A stretch of 56,221 nucleotides of DNA from Methanothermobacter tenebrarum (GTDB lineage Archaea; Methanobacteriota; Methanobacteria; Methanobacteriales; DSM-23052), in assembly GCF_003264935.1 (NCBI RefSeq), contig NZ_QLOE01000009.1, forward strand, positions 1 to 56,221. The letters run 5' to 3'. This document shows, piece by piece, positions 56,108-56,221 of this stretch; within the stretch, counting starts at the first letter, position 1, and each line of letters starts with the position of its first letter. The notes beneath the pieces were generated by a model, which searched no databases, was not told where the DNA came from, and saw only the letters and a program-made list of their open reading frames with translations. The position numbers and the translations under genes are program-made.

Positions 56108-56221
56108 TTAAGCTATTTTTAGCAGTTCTTTTTTTATCGCTTTTGCTACTTGTGTTGTTGTGTGTTTTCCTTTGAGGTCTGGTGTTTTTATTCCTTTTTT
56201 CAGGGTTTCTGTGAGGGCTTT
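56108..56221 (-). CDS. C-terminal end of an isopropylmalate/isocitrate dehydrogenase family gene (partial)
   Basis: 37 codons before a TAA. 'KTPDLKGKHTTTQVAKAI' is the C-terminal signature of the LeuB/AksF/isocitrate dehydrogenase family. The rest lies outside the window. Probably LeuB or its methanogen homologue for coenzyme B synthesis; not decidable from this piece. Confidence 0.75.
   Translation of the reverse strand, partial: KALTETLKKGIKTPDLKGKHTTTQVAKAIKKELLKIA

Noticed and set aside
1-56221. CRISPR arrays, insertion sequences or prophage
   Set aside because: No regularly spaced repeats, transposase, integrase or phage structural genes were seen on either strand.

Overview
The window looks like a chromosomal segment of a hydrogenotrophic methanogen of the Methanobacteriales, probably Methanothermobacter-like. 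The evidence is archaeal: archaeosine tRNA-guanine transglycosylase, SRP19, archaeal NAC, an archaeal RecJ-like DHH protein, coenzyme F420H2 oxidase (FprA), an MtrH-family methyltransferase, a tRNA-Thr with U73 and no encoded CCA, TATA-type promoters, and GGTGAT-type ribosome binding sites. The DNA is moderately AT-rich. Genes are packed in operons with many ATGA overlaps. The genus is an inference from gene content, not a search result.

Layout. (1) 1-9596: surface glycan island. It holds a truncated flippase, a GpsA-type glycerol-3-phosphate dehydrogenase and a nucleotidyltransferase on the minus strand. On the plus strand are two GT4 enzymes, a membrane glycosyltransferase, a DPM1-like GT2 and two sugar-nucleotide epimerases. 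(2) 9578-13581: a tRNA-Thr gene wedged between and overlapping two protein genes, an MBL-fold hydrolase with an apparent frameshift, a DUF2121 protein and a thioredoxin-like DUF255 protein. (3) 13605-21363: oxidative-stress and iron block, with a degenerate P-type ATPase, rubrerythrin, desulfoferrodoxin, a lipoprotein, an M14-like protein, two rubredoxins, FprA, ferritin, peroxiredoxin and Fe-SOD. (4) 21509-26075: a four-gene corrinoid methyltransferase system (corrinoid protein, URO-D-family methyltransferase, MtrH-family methyltransferase, RACo-type reductive activator). (5) 26184-35719: housekeeping genes, with aryl-CoA ligase plus ACT protein, glmS, purC-purS-purQ, cobA-hemD, SRP19, the RecJ-like gene and a winged-helix regulator. 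(6) 35783-42819: second glycan island, with flippase, UDP-galactopyranose mutase, two glycosyltransferases, a decayed DHH gene remnant, a frameshifted GT4 and another GT4. (7) 42876-43700: a heliorhodopsin. (8) 43860-52770: translation and RNA genes (MnmC-like methyltransferase, tgtA, NAC, phosphoesterase, NYN RNase), a membrane-anchored tandem GGDEF/GTP-cyclohydrolase-III-like protein, a small membrane protein and argJ-argB. (9) 52946-56221: an ABC-2 exporter, an acyltransferase-3 membrane protein and the C-terminal end of an isopropylmalate-dehydrogenase-family gene.

How the genes work together. Superoxide can be handled by SOD or desulfoferrodoxin, peroxide by rubrerythrin and peroxiredoxin, and O2 by FprA. 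The rubredoxins can carry electrons and ferritin can store the iron. The corrinoid cluster would move a methyl group from an unidentified methylated compound, via a B12 protein, to tetrahydromethanopterin, with the RACo protein repairing oxidised cobalt. The two glycan islands supply activated sugars, transfer them and flip the product.

The observations most worth following are the heliorhodopsin in a strict anaerobe, the corrinoid methyl-transfer cluster whose URO-D member lacks the MtaA zinc motif, a full-length P-type ATPase that has lost all three phosphorylation-cycle motifs, the membrane-anchored GGDEF-like tandem protein, the tRNA gene overlapped on both sides (it provides a neighbour's stop codon), and the decayed second copy of a DHH gene.
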